From Amphiura filiformis (taxonomy: Eukaryota > Echinodermata > Ophiuroidea > Amphilepidida > Amphiuridae), in NCBI RefSeq assembly GCF_039555335.1, contig NC_092635.1, positions 49,186,052-49,250,051 of the forward strand: DNA of 64,000 nt, written 5' to 3'. This document shows positions 35,565 through 49,000 of the stretch, piece by piece (within the stretch, counting starts at the first letter, position 1; the number at the start of each line of letters is the position of its first letter). The notes beneath the pieces were generated by a model that ran no database searches, was not told the DNA's origin, and saw only the letters and a list, made by a program, of their open reading frames with translations. A program made the translations under genes and the position numbers.

Positions 35565-35826
35565 ACATTAATGTGTGTGAACATGTTATTTACAATATAT
35601 CTCTTGTTTTAAGTTGAATGTGTTTCACCAATCCCAATCCCCTTTACCAATCATTTTCTGGTAAAACCAAGTTATATTCTCATTAACCAGCATGCAAATT
35701 TGTTACGAATTACGAACAAGCACTTTTAATGTAACTTATAAGTAACTAATGCTGATATAACGATACACACAATATTTAATGCTTAGTTTTCTTGGCTACT
35801 GATTCTAATTATGACACGTCTGTCTT

Positions 35827-36096
35827 CTGTTAACATGGTTCTTTCTAACAATTCTAGTAAATAATGTTGTTGCTTACTCACATTTTTCTGTGACGTTTCA
35901 CCACTACATTAGTGTTTTCATCAGACTGGCAACTCATCACATCTGACTATTTCCTGTTGCCTATAAAAGGAAACAGTCAGATGTGATGAGTTGCCAGTCT
36001 GATGAAACCACTAGTGTAGTGGTGAAACGTCAATGAAAAATGTGAGTAATTAACAACATTTTTTACTGGAATTGTTAAAAAGAACCATGTTAACAG
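35827..36096. repeat. Fold-back element
   Basis: The left arm CTGTTAACATGGTTCTTTCT and the right arm AAGAACCATGTTAACAG define the ends. The inner arms (ATCAGACTGGCAACTCATCA and complement) are nearly perfect, leaving a loop of only about 20 bp. Confidence 0.85.
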
Positions 36097-37109
36097 TTGA
36101 ATCTAACATTCCAAATGAACTTGTTCAAACATTTGTGTCTTGTTTAGGATAAACAGGGGTGAAAATAAGTGGTACCTTAATTCATTTACTGTCTGTATTA
36201 TACCAGGCTTCTTCTTGGTAGTGTAGGAAGTATGAAACTTTAAATTAGATTGCATTATATTTTTGTCAAAATACATCTCAAAATTTGTATAGCAATATGT
36301 ACAATTGTGAACTAAATTATATATAGTGTCTTTAAGCAAATGTATTTTTCAAAGTTGAGATTGAGTTTTTAGTCACGCAGTAAGAAAAGTCCTTTTTTGC
36401 ATTTTTTATGATTAAAGGTTATAATTGGTTTTAGTATCATAAATTGAGTTCGAATAATAGGAAAGGTCTCATGTAGTCTCAGCTATGGCCTTCAAAAATT
36501 CAATCAGGGGTCACATTCAAAAATGCTTAAAATATGTTTTACATCACATCCTCTATTCAGAAAAAGTATAGGTAGACAAAATATTTATAAGCAGAAATGT
36601 CAAAGGTCATATCTTCTCTACAGGGTCGAACAATGCTCGGATTTAAGAAAATGGTCTCTACTTGTTTGTTTTTGATGCCAACACAAATAAAGAAATAGTT
36701 TTACATATGCCTAGGATATTTGGATTTCGTCTAGGTAACAGGGCGAACGGGGTACATGCATGCCCATAGAACCCTGATGACCTTAACCTATTTTGGTAAC
36801 TTAGTTACCTGCGTCTTTTGACCCGTATATGGAGCTCGTGATTGACCTTTGACATGCTTATAGCTTATAACTAACAGGCCATACTTTTCTGAAACCTCAT
36901 GACTTTGATTTTAAACAATGATGTGAGATTTGACCCCTGTTTTTTAAAGCCCATGTCTCTTTTTGAGTGACTTGTATTTTTGCCACCAAAGAACGTGTTT
37001 TTTTCTGGTATTCTTCAACAAACCTCAATCACAAAAATAGCAAGACAGTTTAAAATCATATACCCTGTATCAGGACTAATTGGTTCAGCTTTCACATGGA
37101 AGTTGAAAG
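36097..37109. other. Intergenic, nothing clear
   Basis: AT-rich sequence without a supported gene, RNA or repeat. Isolated TCAAAGGTCA (36,600) and TTGACCTTTGACATG (36,843) occur. Confidence 0.4.
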
Positions 37110-37382
37110 TCTATAGTGTCAATCTGATGGCAATAATTATACCATATTTCACCCTGATGTCATGTGGCAGTGACGTCAGTGCGCATTTCATTGGGCGCAG
37201 CCTCAAATCAGTATCGTTCGCTCACAGCGCTGGCATACACACACACATACACCCCCACACGCTCACCCCGTCGCATAAATGCGTGAGCGAAACAGCTGCT
37301 TCAACGAGTTTACGTCACTGCCACATCAGGGTGAAAATGATATAGTTAACACGTATTTTTGCCATTACATTGATACTATATA
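37110..37382. repeat. Inverted-repeat element
   Basis: TCTATAGTGTCAATCTGATG and CACCCTGATGTCATGTGGCA at the left match the complement at the right end (CCACATCAGGGTG, TGATACTATA). Inverted ends are about 70 bp with indels. The core has a CACA-rich stretch. Confidence 0.7.
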
Positions 37383-37414
37383 ACACCCAATAAACACATT
37401 ATTGCATAGTAATA

Positions 37415-37685
37415 AGGGACGCACCATTAGATTCTCAGGGTGGGGGTAGGAAGTTTTTCAAAAAAAAAAACTTCACCCACTACATGAGCAAAAAAAAAAA
37501 ACTTTCCCCACCAACACTAAAAAAAAAACCTTCCCCACCTAACTGTGTATAATACATGACATTAAAAAAAAAACTTGCCGCCTTTGGCGGCGAAAAAACA
37601 ACTACGCCGCCTTCGGCGGCGAAAAAAAATTTCTTCCCCCGACCCTAACTTCCTACCCCCCCTGAGTATCAAATGGTGCGTCCCT
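37415..37685. repeat. MITE with poly-A segments and GCCGCC hairpins
   Basis: Ends AGGGACGCACCATTAGATTC and, on the opposite strand, AGGGACGCACCATTTGATAC are inverted repeats that continue through CTCAGGGTGGGGGTAGGAAG. The interior holds five A10-type runs and two compact hairpins, GCCGCCTTTGGCGGC and GCCGCCTTCGGCGGC; the second has the stable TTCG tetraloop form. Confidence 0.75.
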
Positions 37686-37804
37686 AAACATTAGACATTA
37701 GTTGTTCTACCCTCCGGCGTACAGCATACCATGCTACAAATCATGTTTAATCCGCAGAGAATACGCAGCGATTATAAAACACCGGATGTTAGGTAGCGAT
37801 TACC

Positions 37805-37920
37805 GAATAGGGTGCAACTCTACTAGTCTTATTACAAGACTGCTTACCCAAACCCTAAACCCTAACCCTAAACTCCGTAAACGAGGACTGGACTCAAGTC
37901 TAGCAAGTTGCACCCTATTC
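37805..37920. repeat. Small MITE containing telomere-like repeats
   Basis: Ends GAATAGGGTGCAACT in both orientations. Between them, 37,848-37,873, is CCCAAACCCTAAACCCTAAC plus CCTAAAC, three to four CCCTAA units like animal telomere repeat. 116 bp. Confidence 0.7.
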
Positions 37921-39645
37921 TGTAATTGTACCGCAATGACATTTGACTGCATTAAAAAGCAATACTGTTGGTACATCAGGTACTGTTGCTTAATCCCCAA
38001 GTCCAGGCAGTAAAGGAATAAAGACGAATACTATTTTGCTGATAGGGTATGTCAAACGACAATATTTTTTACATTCTGATCAATCTACATATGTCAATCC
38101 AAATATGGTGGGTTGCCAAAATTGCTCAAGTGCCAATATAGCTGCTTAGTCTTGGTACGAGTATCAGCACACAACTGTATTAGAATAAACATAAAACGTG
38201 AGCAAAACCTGTGTCATCAATGCTAAAAATGTTGCAATCACCCGAATAAGAAGTATCAATTCTATTGTAGAGGACACAGCTCCATTATGTTAAGACATTG
38301 CCTTCTTTCATCATTATCTTTACGTGCCAGTAAAAGCTAGTAAAGTTCCAGATTGGGCGCAGCCAAGTATGATCAACATGATCAATGTGTTTAACTCCAA
38401 AAGTACACACTAGTTAAAAAGAACACGTAGCACAATCTGTTTCCTACATACGGTATTAGAGCAAATTGCGCTTGACTTAGTTCAGTGGCTACAAAAAAAC
38501 AAATAAAATGTAACGCTTGTCACAATGCAGTTCATTCCAAATTTGCATGAGGAGATTTTTCAAATGAGTTCATTCTGATCAGACTGTGTGATGTCGTCGC
38601 TTTTACCTGCAATTCTTTATTCATTTTTGAGATCACCTTGGCCTTCTGCCATTCATTTTGAGATATCTTAATTGATTTATGTTTTTGAAATATTCCCTGA
38701 GTGCTAAAACAAATATTAGTATTTGTCCAACTTATTTATCCTATTGTCAAACATGTTTTCAGTGTTCAATCCCTCCCGCATAAAAATTGCGATGAGTATC
38801 TACATGTATAATTGGCTGTAGAAGTAGTGATGTAACAGGATCATTTCCATAGCTTGTTTACGTTGTTTACCTGTTTACATGGTAAATATAATTTTCTTAG
38901 TTTAAACAACTGGTTCATGAGTTATTTGGGTATCTAGATGAGAAATGGAATGGTCACATGAAATAAATATTAAATTAATTATAGCAATTCAAATTTTTGA
39001 TGTCCCCTTGGTGTCCCCTTTTACACTTTTACAACTAACAAAACATAAATAAGGCGTTAAACGTTAGTTATGTACCATCACGTTATGTTAACTTTGACTG
39101 TGGTACTGAAAAATATGATCTTTCTTCTGATCATAATCTTAAAATCTTAATTTTGATGAAGACAAATGGGAGACGAGGCAATCGATCACACTCCTGTAAG
39201 AATGAATACATATGAAATCGCTGAATTGTAACAAACTTGGAATGAACTGCAATGTGATATACGTTATATCAGGGTAGTTATAGTAAATTCCATGGTATAT
39301 AATCTTTCCTTAACTGATATGTAGCAAACAAATTGTGATACATGTTGTTTTTAATTGCATAATTCCGGTATGTACTTTTGGAGTCACAACAAATATAAAA
39401 GCATCAGGGGTAATTTTAATTGGAAACGCTGTTTGACTGATTCACATTATATGGTTTCATCAATTTCACTATTTTAACACTCTTTAGAATCACTGATATA
39501 CAGCTAAGCTATCTCATCACCTTTTATCCTAATCCCAACCTCACCTATGATATCAAGTTCCATTGATGCGAAATTTGGCATACAAAAGTAATCTTAACAT
39601 GCAGTTTGCACTCAAGGAACCAACCGTTATAAAGCTTTATACATG
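37921..39645. other. Downstream flank of the NLR gene
   Basis: No gene seen. CACAATGCAGTTCATTCCAA near 38,521 and the complement of TTGGAATGAACTGCAATGTG near 39,237 form an inverted pair about 740 bp apart and may be ends of an old element. Confidence 0.4.
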
Positions 39646-40063
39646 TTAAAGATAATCATTTGCCAGCACATACTCGTCTGATTCGGCAGGCTCGTCTGAC
39701 TCACAAGATACCGATGTTCTTTCATCAATAGAATCATATGGTAGCAAATACACGTCTGAATCGTCTGACTCGTCTGACTCACAAGATACCGATATCGATG
39801 TTCGGTCATCAACCCCACCACCTGAGGTATAGGATGGCATACAACTTAGTAATCGCCCCATTGTGTTTGCACTAAGTGAACTACGCCGTATATTGAGGTT
39901 ATTGAGTGACCCACATGATACCGATATGCTCTCATCAACCTCCCCTGAAATCTGAACCTCATTCAATGTCACGGATGTAACTGATGGCATACAACCAAGC
40001 AATCTCATCATTGTGTTTGCACTCAATGAACTTCCAACACCTAGTGTAAATTCCGTCAGTAGA
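39646..40063 (-). CDS. C-terminal end of the NLR repeat array
   Basis: In a frame different from the block at 40,064-46,417 this encodes two more LRR units (MMRLLGCMPSVTSVTLNEV and MGRLLSCMPSYTSG). An acidic, Ser-rich end follows (SCESDESDDSDVY, SCESDEPAESDEY) and closes with LANDYL and a stop at 39,646. The acidic end is itself a degraded duplication of a repeat piece. The break at 40,064 is a few missing bases in ACGGTATGATCTACTGACGG compared with sister units, where sister units read ITVSCESL. It may be a true mutation or an assembly error. Confidence 0.6.
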
Positions 40064-43000
40064 TCATACCGTTATGCTTTCATCAGCCTCCCCTACGATA
40101 TCAACCTCATTGAGTGTCACTGATGTAACTGATGGCATACAACCAAGCAATCTCAACATTGTGTTTGCACTCAGTGAACCATCAATTTTGAGTTTTTTGA
40201 GTGACCCGCATACTACCGCTAGGCTTTCATCGACGTCGCCTATAATCTTCACCTCAAGTATCACTGATGTAACTGATGGCATGCAACCAAGAAATCTCAG
40301 CATTGTGTTTGCACTCAGTGAACCATCTAGTATGAATTCCTTGAGTGACTTACATGATACTGTTATCGTATTATCAACCTCACCTGCGATATCAAGTACA
40401 TCGAGCCTCACAGATGTAACTGATGGCATACAAGCAAGAAGTTTTACCACTGTATTTGCACTCAGTGAATCGATACCGCCCAATGTGAATTCCTCGAGTG
40501 AGTCACATGATACTGGTTTACATTCATCAACCTCACCTGCAATATCAACCTTGCTGATTATAACTGATGTAACTAATGGCATACAACCAATTAGTTTCAC
40601 TACTGCGTTCGCTCTGAGTGAACTACGGCGTAGTTTGAGGTTAGTGAGTGACCTACATGATACTGATATGCTTTCATCAACCTCACCTGTACTCTGAACC
40701 TCAAGTATCACTGATGTTACTGATGGCATACAACCGAGAAGTCTCATCATTGTGTTTGCGCTCAATGAACCCCCTAGTGTGAATTCTTTGAGTGACTCAC
40801 ATGATACCATTATGCAGTTATCAACCTCACCTGCGATATCAACCTCATTGATTGTCACTGATGTCACTAACGGCATACAACCAAGTAATCTCATCAGTGC
40901 GTTAAGACTCAGTGAACTACGGCGTAATTTGAGGTCATTGAGTGACTCACATGATACTGCTATCTTATCATCAACCTCACCTGATATATCAACCTCATCG
41001 AGTGTAACTGATGTTACTGATGGCATACAGTCAAGTAATCTCATCATTGTGTTTGCACTCAGTGAACCATCCATTTGGAGTTCTTTGAGTGACACACAGG
41101 ATACTGATTCATCTGCGATAAGAACGTTATTGAGTGTTACTCTTGTAACTGATGGCATACGTCCAAGAAACTTCATCATTGTGTTTGCACTCAGAGTACC
41201 AAACCATATCTTGAAGTTTTTGAGCAACCCACATGATACCGATGTCATTTCATTGACTTCACCTATGATATCGACTTCATGGAAAGTCACTGATGTAACT
41301 GATGGCATGCAACCAAGCAATCTTACCATTGTGTTTGCACTCAGTGAACTACCGTGTATTGTGAGATTAATGAGTGACCCACATGATACTGATATGCTTT
41401 CATCAACCTCACCTGTACTCTGAACCTCAAGTGTCACTGATGTAACTGATGGCATGCAACCAAGTAATCTCATCATTGTGTTTGGACTCAGTGAACCACA
41501 TAATATGAATTTCTTGAGTGACTCACATGATACTGATATGCTTTCATCAACCTCACCTGTAATATTAACCTCAATTATCACTGATATGACTGATGGCATA
41601 CAACCAAGTAATCTCATCATTGAGTTTGCACTCAGTGAACCATCCAATTTAAGTTCTTTTAGTGACCCACAATATGCTGATGTCATTTCATCGACCTCAC
41701 CTGTGATATCGATCTCATTGATTGTAATTGTTGAAACTACTGGCATATAATCAAGCAATCTCAACAGCGTGTTTGTACTGATAGAACCATAACATATTTC
41801 GAAGTATGTGAGTGACCCACATGATACCGATGTCATTTCATTGACTCTGCCTGTAATATCTGCCTCATAGAGTGTCACTGACGTAACTGATGGCATACAA
41901 CCAAGCAATCGCACAATTGTGTTTGCATCCATTGAACCATATACTTGGAATTCTTTGAGTAACCCACATGATACTGATATGCGTTCATCAACCTCACCTG
42001 CGACATCAACTGCAAGTGCTACTGATGTAACTGCTGGCATACAACTAAGTAATCTCATCATTGTGTTTGCACTCAGTGAAGCGCCCAGTGTGAATTCCTT
42101 GAGTGACCGACACAGTACTGTTGTTCTAATATCAACTTCACCTGCGATATCAACCTCATTGAGTGTCACTGATGTAACCGATGGCACACAGCCAAGTAAT
42201 CTCATCATTGTGTTTGCACTCATAGAACCAGGGCATATTTCGAAGTTTGTAAGAGACCCACATGATACCGATGTCATTTCATTGACTTCACCTGTAATAT
42301 CAACCTCATCGAGTGTCACTAATATAACTGATGGCATACAACCAAGCAATCTGACCATTGCGTTTGCACTCAGTGAACTACCGCGTATTTTGAGGTTCTT
42401 GAGTGATCCACATGATACTGATATGCTTTCATCAACCTCACCTACACTCTGAACCTCAAGTACCACTGATGTAACTAATGGCATACAATAAAGTAATCTT
42501 ATCATTGTCTTTGCGCTCAGTGAACAATCCATTTGGAGTTCTTTGGATCCTATCAATGTCGTTTCATTGACTTCACCTTCACCTGCGATATCAACCTTAT
42601 TGAGTGTCACTGATGTAATTGGTGACATACAACTAAGCAATCTCATCAGTGCGTTTGCAGTCATTGAACTACGATGTATTTTGAGGTTATTGAGTGACCC
42701 ACATGATACTGATATGCTTTCATCAACCTCCCCTACACTCTGAACCTGAAGTATCACTGATGTAACTGATGGCATGCAACCAAGTAATCTTATTATTGTG
42801 TTTGCGCTCAGTGAACCATCCAAATTGAGTTCTTTTAGTGACCCACAACATACTGATATCATTTCACTGACCTCACCGGCGATATCAACCTCATTGAGTG
42901 TCACTGTTGTAACTAACGGCATACAGCCAAGCAATCTCATCATTGTGTTTGCACTCATAGAACCAGGGCATATTTCGAAGTTTGTGAGTGACCCACATAA

Positions 43001-46000
43001 TACCGATGTCATTTCATCGACCTCACCTGTGATATCTACCTCATTGAGTGTTACTGATATAACTGATGGCATGCAACCAAGCAATCTCACCATTGCGTTT
43101 GCACACAGGGAACTACGTCGTATATTGAGCTTATTTACTGACATACATGATACCAATATGCTTTCATCAACTGCACCAACACTCTGAGCCTCTAATACCA
43201 CTGATGTAACTGGTGGCATGCAACCAAGAAATCTGATCATTGTGTTTGCACTCAGTGAACCACCTAGTATGAATTCCTCTAGTGACTCACAAGATACTGA
43301 TATCCTATCATCAACCTCACCTGCGATATCAACTTCAAGCGTCACTGATGTAACTGAAGACATGCAACCAAGCAATCTCATCATTGTGTTTGCACTCAAT
43401 GAACCACTCATTTTCACTATTTTAAGTGACCCACATAATACTGATATGCTTTCATCTATCTCTCCAGTAATCTGAACCTCAAGTGTCACTGATGTAACTG
43501 ATGGCATGCAACCAAGCAATCGTATCATTGTGTTTGCGCTCAATGAACCACTCAGTATGAATTTCTTGAGTGACTCACATGATACCGTTATCCTATTGTC
43601 AGCCTCTCCTGTGATATCAACCTCATTGAGTGTCACTGATGTAACTGATGGCATGCAGCCAAGTAATCTTATCATTGTGTTTGCACTCAGTGAACCAGTC
43701 CATATTTTGAAGCTATTGAGCACTCCACATGATACCAATGTCAATTCATCGACTTCACCCACGATATTAACCTTACTGAGTGTCATTGATGTAACTGATG
43801 GTACATAACTAAGCAATCTCAGCATCTCGTTTGCACTCAGCGAACTACGGGTTATGTTGAGGTTATTGAGGTTATATGATACCAATATGCTTTCATTAAC
43901 CTCACCTGTACTCTGAACCTTAAGTATCAATGATGTAACTGATGGCATGCAACCAAGTAATCTCATCATTGTACTTGCACTCATTGAGCCACCCAGTATA
44001 AATGCCTTGAGTGACTCGCATGATACCGTTATCCTGTTGTCAACCTCTCCTGTGATATCAACCTCTTCTAGTGTCACTGATGCAACTGATGGCATACAGC
44101 CAAGTAATCTCATCACTGTGTTTGCACTCATTGAGCCACCCAGTATGAATTCCTTGAGTGACTCGCATGATACCGTTATCCTATTGTCAGCCTCTCCTGT
44201 GATATCAACCTCATCGAGTGTCACTGATGTAACTGATGGCATGCAGCCAAGTAATCTCATCATTGTGTTTGCACTCAGTGAACCAAGCCATATTTTGAAG
44301 TTTATGAGTGACCCACATGATACCGATATACTTCTTTCAGTCTCTCTTGACATATCAACATCTTGGAGTGATCTTAACATCATGTTTGCACTCACTGAAC
44401 TACCCGGTATTTTGAGATTTTCTAAAGTTCCATGATCTACTGATGTTCTGTCGTCAACTTCACCTGCGATTTCTACCTCATTAAATGTCACTGATGCAAC
44501 TGCTGGCATACAACCAAGAAATCTCATCATTGTGTTTGCACTCAGTGAACCTCCTAGTATGAATTTCTTGAGTGACTCACATGTTGTTTGCCTATCATCA
44601 ACTTCACCTGCGATGTTAACCTCATCGAGTGTAACTGATGTAACCGATGGCATGCAACCAAGTAAACTCATCATTGTGCTTGTAATCAGTGTGCCAGTGC
44701 ATATTTTGAATTTTTTGAGTGACCCACATGATACCGATATACTTCCATCAGCCTCTCCTGTGATATCAACATCTTGGAGTGTCACTGATGTAACTGATGG
44801 CATACAACCCAGTAATCTTAACATCGTGTTTGCACTCAGTGAACTACACCGTATGTTGAGGTTAGCGAGAAATCCACACAATACCGATGTTCTGCCATCA
44901 AAATCACCTGCGATAGTAGCCTCTTTTAGTGTCACTGATGTAACTGATGGCATACAACCAAGAAGCCTCATCATTGTGTGTACACTCAGTGACCCACCCA
45001 TTAGGAATTCCTTGAGTGACTCACACGATACCGATATCCTTTCATTGACTTCACCTGCGATATCAACCTTAATGAGTGTCAATGATGCAACTGATGGCAT
45101 ACAGCCAAGTATTCTCATCACTGTGTTTGCACTCATTGAGCCACCCAGTATGAATTCCTTGAGTGACTCGCATGATACCGTTATCCTATTGTCAGCCTCT
45201 CCTGTGATATCAACCTCTTTGAGTGTCACTGATGTAACTGATGGCATGCAGCCAAGTAATCTCATCATTGTGTTTGCACTCAGTGAACCAGGCCATATTC
45301 TGAAGTTGATTAGTGACCCACATGATACCGATGTACTTCCGTCAGCTTCTCCTGACATGTCAACATCTTGGAGTGTCACTGATGTAACTGATGTCATACA
45401 ACCAAGTAATCTTAACATCGTGTTTGCATTCATTGAACTACGCCATATATTGAGGTTATCGACAGATCCACATAATGTCGATGTAATTTCGTCAGCCTCT
45501 CCTGTGATATCAGCCTCATTGAGTGTCACTGATGTAACTAATGGCATACACCCAAGTAATCTCATCATTGTGTTTGCACTCAGTGAACCAGGCCATATTT
45601 CGAAGTTAGTGAGTGACCCACATGATACCAATATACTTCTGTCAGCTTCTCCTTTGATATCAACATCTTGGAGTGTCACTGCTACTACTGATGGCATACA
45701 GCCAAGTAATCTCATCATTGTGTTTGCACTCAGTGAACCAAGCCATATTTCGAAGTTAGTGAGTGACCCACATGATACCGATATACTTCTATCAGCCTCT
45801 CCTGCGATATTAACATCTTGTAGTGTTACTAATACAACTAATGGCATACATTCAAGTAATCTTAGCAGCATGTTTGCACTCAGTGAACTACGCCATATAT
45901 TGAGGTTATTGAGAGATACGCACAATACCGATGTTCTTTCATTAACCTCACCACCGATATCGACCTCATTGAGTGTCACTGATGTAACTGATGGCATACA

Positions 46001-49000
46001 ACCAAGTAACCTCATCATTGTGTTTGCACTCAATGAGGCACCTAGTATGAATTCTTTGAGTGACTCGCATGATATTGATGTCATTTCATTGACTCTACCT
46101 GCGATCTCAACTTGATTGAGTGTTACTGATGTAACTGATGGCATACAACCAAGCAATCTCACCATTGTGTTTGCATTCAGCATACTACGGGTTATAATGA
46201 GGTTATTGAGTGACCGACACGATACTGATATGCTTTCATCAACCTCATCTGTACACTGAATCTCAAGTACCACAGATGTAATTGACGGCACACAACCCAG
46301 TAATCTCATCATTGTGCTTGCACTCAGTGACCCGATCATTTTGAGTTCTTGGAGTGACCTAAATGATACCGATATGTGTTTATCAGCCTCGCCTGTAATT
46401 AAAACCGCAAGTACCACTGATGTAACTGATCAACTGTAACTGTCAATGTGTTTGCACTCACTGAACCAACGACTTTGAATTGTTTGAGTGAGCCACATGA
46501 TACCGATGTCATTTCAATGACTTCACCTACGATATTAACCTCATCCAGTGTCACTGATGTAACTGATGGCATACAACCAAGTAATCTCATCACTGTGTTT
46601 CCACTCAGTAAACCTGGCCATATTTTGAAGTTTATGAGTGACATACATGATACCGATATCATTTCATTGACCTCACCAGCGATATCGACTTCGTTCAGTG
46701 TTACTGATGTAACTGCTGGCATACAACCAAGCAATCTCATCATTGTGTTTGCACTAAGTGAACCACCTAGTATGAATTCCTTGAGTGACTCACATGATAC
46801 TGATATTCTATCAACCTCGCCTGCAATATCAACCGTATTGAGTGTCACTGATGTTACTGTTGGCATACAGCCAAGTAATCTTATCAATGTATTTGCACTC
46901 AGTGAGCCATCCATTTTGAGTGCTTTGAGTAGCCCACATGATGCCGATGACAATTCATTGACTTCGCCTGCAATACGAACCTTACTGAATACCACTGCTG
47001 TAACTGCTGGCATACAACCAAGCAATCTCATCATTGTGTTAGCACTCAGTGAACCACCAAGTTTTAATATCTTGAGTGATTCATATGATACTGTTATCCT
47101 ATTTTTAGCCTCATATGCGGTAACATTGAGTGTCATTGATGTAACAGCTGGCATACAGCTAAGTAATCTCAACATTGTGTTTGTACTCAGTGAACCAATC
47201 AGTATGAATTCCCTCAGTAACTCACATGATACTGTTATCATATTATCAGCCTCTCCTGCAATACGAACTCCATAGAGTGTCATAGATGTAACTGATGGCA
47301 TACAGCCAAGTAATCTCATCATTGTATTTGCACTCAGTGAACCACATAATATGAATTTCTTGAGTGACTCACATGATACAGATATACTATTATCAACATC
47401 ACCTGCGATATCAACCTCATCGAGTGTCACTGATATAACTGATGGCATGCAACCAAGCAATCTTAAAATTGTGTTAGCACTCAGTGAAGCACCCATCATA
47501 AATACCTTCACTGACTCACATGCTACTCTCATACTATTATCAACCTCACCTGCGATATGGACCTCATTGAGTGTCACTGATATAACTGATGGCATGCAGC
47601 CAAGTAACCTCATCATTGTGTTTGCACTCATAGAACCAGGCCATATTTCGAAATTTGTGGGCAACCTACACGATAACGGCTTCATTTCATTGACCTCGCC
47701 TGCGATATCAACCTCATTGAGTGTCACTGATGTAACTGATGGCATACAACCGAGCAATCGCACCATTGCGTTTGCACTCAGGGAACTACGGCGTATTTTG
47801 AGGTTATTCAGTGACCCACATAATACTGATATGCTTTCATCAACCTCACCTGCACTCTGAACCTGAAGTATCAGTGATGCAACTGGTGGCATGCAACCAA
47901 GTAATCTCATCATTGTGTTTGCACTCAGTGAACCATCCATTTTGAGTTCTTTCAGTGACCCGCATGTTACCAATATGCTTTCATCAACCTCGCCTGTAAT
48001 CTGAACCTTAAGTACCACTGATGTAACTGACGGCATACAACAAAGCATTCTTACCATTGTGTTTGCACTCATAGATCCAGGCCATATTACGATATTTTGG
48101 AGTGACCCACATGATACCGATTTCTTTTTGTTGACCTCACCTTCGACATCAACCTCATGGAGTGTCACTGATGTAACTGATGGCATGCAACCAAGCAATA
48201 CCTCCATTGTGTTTGCACTCAGCGAACTACGGCGTATTTTGAGGTCATTGAGTGACAGACACGATACTGATATGCTTTCATCAACCTCACCTGTACTCTG
48301 AACCTCAAGTGTCACTGATGTAATCCATGGCATACAACCAAGCAATCTCATCATTGTGTTTGTACTCAGTGAACCATTCAATGCGAGTTCTTTTAGTGGC
48401 TCACGTGATACCAATGTCATCTCATTGACTATACCTTCACCAGCGATATCAACCTTATTGAGTGTCACTGATGTAACTGATGGCATACAACCAAGCAATC
48501 TCACCATTGCATTTGCACTCAATGAACTACGGCGTATTTTGAGGTTCTTGAGTGACCCACATGATACTGATATGCTTTCATCAACCTCCCCTACACTCTG
48601 AACCTCAAGTACCACTGATGTAACTGCTGGCATACACCCAAGTAATCTCATCATTGTGCTTACACTCAGTGAGCCAGGCCATATTTCGAAGTTTTTGAGT
48701 GACTCACATGATACTGATGTCATTTCATTGATCTCACCTGCGATATCAACCTCATTGAGTATCACTAATGCAACTGATGGCATACAACTAAGTAATCTCA
48801 CCATTGTGTTTGCACTCAGTGAACCACCAAGTATGAATATTTTGAGTGAGTCACACGACACTGTTATCCTTTTGTCAGCCTCACCTGCAATATCAACCTC
48901 ATTGAGTGTCAGTGATGTAACAGCTGGCATACAGCTAAGTAATCTCAGCATTGCATTTGCACTCAGTGAACCACCCAATATGAATTCCTTGAGTGACTCG

